38,518 nucleotides of DNA from a virus: IMG/VR virus record IMGVR_UViG_3300025168_000222, positions 1 through 38,518 of that record. One strand, written 5' to 3'. The stretch's first letter is position 1. The number at the start of each line of letters is the position of its first letter. The notes under the pieces are model-generated. The model searched no databases. It saw only the letters and a list, made by a program, of their open reading frames with translations, and was not told the DNA's origin. Shown one piece after another: positions 37,517-38,518 of the stretch. The position numbers and the translations under genes are program-made.

Positions 37517-37720
37517 ATGGCTGTTTATGACAATGTAAAAGTAAAAGTTTTTGTGCATGATGCTACTCCAAATATAGAAACTGCTGCGGTTGGAGAGATG
37601 GCAAGAGACTTAAAAGACCATATTGATACTTTAGATTCTACTAACAATAAAGTTTTATCAATTACTCATACCACTCTTAGAGGTGATAGAGTGTTAACTG
37701 TAGTTATTGGTGGAGCTTAA
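37517..37720 (+). CDS. Small head-region protein, 67 aa
   Basis: A 67-aa protein with beta-helix-beta features (NVKVKVFVHDATPNIETAAV; VLSITHTTLRGDRVLTVVIG) and an AAGGAAATAAA site before its ATG. The stop overlaps the next start (TAATG). Its place after the capsid gene suggests a minor head or assembly protein. No family recognised. Confidence 0.65.
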   Translation: MAVYDNVKVKVFVHDATPNIETAAVGEMARDLKDHIDTLDSTNNKVLSITHTTLRGDRVLTVVIGGA

Positions 37721-37929
37721 TGGCTAAATGTCAGCATTGTAAAGAGCCAAATAGAGAGAATTGGTTCTATTGTAGAGAATGTGGTAAAAGAGCATCTGCT
37801 CCAAAGTTTACTACAAACTCCTGGATGAGAACTGACAGAGGAGTGAGGAGTGATATAGAATTTAATTCTATGGATATGAATAAAAGTATTGATAAAATGA
37901 GAAACCAAAAGTGGGGATTAGATGGGTAA
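37720..37929 (+). CDS. Zinc-ribbon small protein, 69 aa
   Basis: A 69-aa protein with CQHC (4-7) and CREC (18-21), a typical zinc-ribbon (KCQHCKEPNRENWFYCRECG), and a charged tail (MNKSIDKMRNQKWGLDG). Small proteins like this are common in the head regions of phages. It overlaps the next gene by 8 bases. Function unknown. Confidence 0.7.
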   Translation: MAKCQHCKEPNRENWFYCRECGKRASAPKFTTNSWMRTDRGVRSDIEFNSMDMNKSIDKMRNQKWGLDG

Positions 37930-38053
37930 ATTTGGTAAAGGTTTAAAAACTGTTTCTAGTCGTACAATGACTGGAGGAAAGGGTGTATCAGATGATGTAC
38001 AAAAAGCCAAAAAAAATGGCAAAGAAAAAGAAAAAAGCAAAAAAGCCTACTAA
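37922..38053 (+). CDS. Small basic protein, 43 aa
   Basis: The ATG at 37922 overlaps the previous stop and gives 43 aa: MGKFGKGLKTVSSRTMTGGK, GVSDDVQKAKKNGKEKEKSK, KAY. It is Lys/Gly-rich. A second, also basic reading frame overlaps its 3' half, so one or both may be used. Confidence 0.45.
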   Translation: MGKFGKGLKTVSSRTMTGGKGVSDDVQKAKKNGKEKEKSKKAY

Positions 38054-38075
38054 AAAAAGAACAATGAGATATTAA
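37992..38075 (+). CDS. Alternative tiny basic peptide, 27 aa
   Basis: In another register an ATG at 37992 opens a 27-aa frame of nearly pure Lys (MMYKKPKKMAKKKKKAKKPT then KKRTMRY) that ends TAA at 38073-38075, five bases before the next gene. The KKRTMRY end resembles tiny basic phage peptides. It overlaps the 43-aa gene by 62 bases. GGAGG lies 14 bases upstream, rather far. Confidence 0.35.
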   Translation: MMYKKPKKMAKKKKKAKKPTKKRTMRY

Positions 38076-38079
38076 TAAG

Positions 38080-38518
38080 TGGCTGAAACAAAATTTAACG
38101 CACAAGTAGTAAACCTAGTAGGAGCATTTAGCGATGAAACTGCATTAGACTCTTTTATAACAGAAGGAGCTAATGAGGTTATTAACGCTATGCCTCGCTC
38201 TATAATGGAAAGAGTAGCAGATGAAGTTACAGTTTCTGACGGTAGTACGTCATCTGAAACTCATAAAATATTACACGTTCTTTTAGATGATCAACCTTGT
38301 AGATTGGTTTTAGCTAGAGACAGAGGTAGAATACAAGACTCTTCAGATATGCATTTTGCTACTGCATCAGACCCAGCTTACTACATACAAAACGAAGCGA
38401 TAAATGTTTTTCCTAATAGCGGAGTTATTAAAATGGTTGGAGTGCCAGTTTATAATCAAACCACTCCTATAGATGCTAGTGATAAATCTACTATTACAAA
38501 TTTTCCAGATGAGTATGA
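38080..38518 (+). CDS. Head-tail structural protein, truncated by window end
   Basis: A GTG at 38080 opens a frame that runs to the right edge (146 codons, no stop): VAETKFNAQVVNLVGAFSDE, then ALDSFITEGANEVINAMPRS and a beta-rich part ending NFPDEY. I know this style from adaptor-like virion proteins of marine phages coded after the capsid genes, where it is followed by FPDEYE-type sequence. It is probably a head completion or tail-adaptor protein. The 3' end is missing. Confidence 0.75.

Overview
The window is most of the genome of a tailed phage (Caudoviricetes). It is visibly AT-rich and densely packed, with start and stop codons often overlapping as ATGA, TAATG or TGATG. It carries a head-packaging module, a set of internal virion proteins and lysis genes, but no tape-measure, tail-tube or sheath gene, so a short-tailed (podovirus) particle is likely. 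The host cannot be read from the sequence. Shine-Dalgarno sites are common and promoters are of sigma-70 type (TTGACA-N17-TATATT), which argues against a Bacteroidetes host and fits an AT-rich proteobacterium of aquatic type (inference). No tRNA, rRNA, CRISPR array, insertion sequence, integrase, RNA polymerase or DNA polymerase was seen.

Layout. (A) 1-13301, plus strand, is the late region: small membrane proteins, holin candidates, an M15-type endolysin, a large tail/nozzle-like protein, four internal virion proteins, three very basic small proteins, and a virion-operon protein with an HELIH metallopeptidase motif. (B) 13302-13355 is a convergent junction with a hairpin. (C) 13356-20619, minus strand, is the replication and recombination operon: bS21-like ribosomal protein, HECKH metallopeptidase-like protein, DnaB helicase, zinc-ribbon protein, Holliday-junction-resolvase-like nuclease, C5 cytosine methyltransferase, SSB-like protein, single-strand annealing protein and a Cas4/AddB-like Fe-S exonuclease. 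(D) 20768-25645, minus strand, is an accessory operon: a Cys-rich amidoligase, a small partner, a class-II glutamine amidotransferase with its own Cys knuckles, a pyrimidine-dimer glycosylase and a run of small proteins. (E) 25684-27258 is a control region: a gene with its own promoter and terminator, five copies of an 18-bp palindromic site, two small leftward genes and back-to-back promoters. (F) 27259-38518, plus strand, holds early small genes, a DEDDy exonuclease, small and large terminase, a gamma-glutamylcyclotransferase-like gene, portal, scaffold, major capsid protein and further head genes, running off the right end.

The structural genes at the right end lead functionally into those at the left end, so the genome is probably circular or permuted and was opened inside the head-tail genes. 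The two ends do not join in frame, so some sequence is missing between them.

The most interesting part is the amidoligase / 107-aa protein / class-II glutamine amidotransferase set, with a gamma-glutamylcyclotransferase-like gene elsewhere. Together they look like a phage-encoded system that forms amide or isopeptide bonds using glutamine as nitrogen source; the target is unknown. Also notable are the bS21 homologue, the five-site operator array, likely leaderless transcripts, and a portal gene that seems to begin at ATT.
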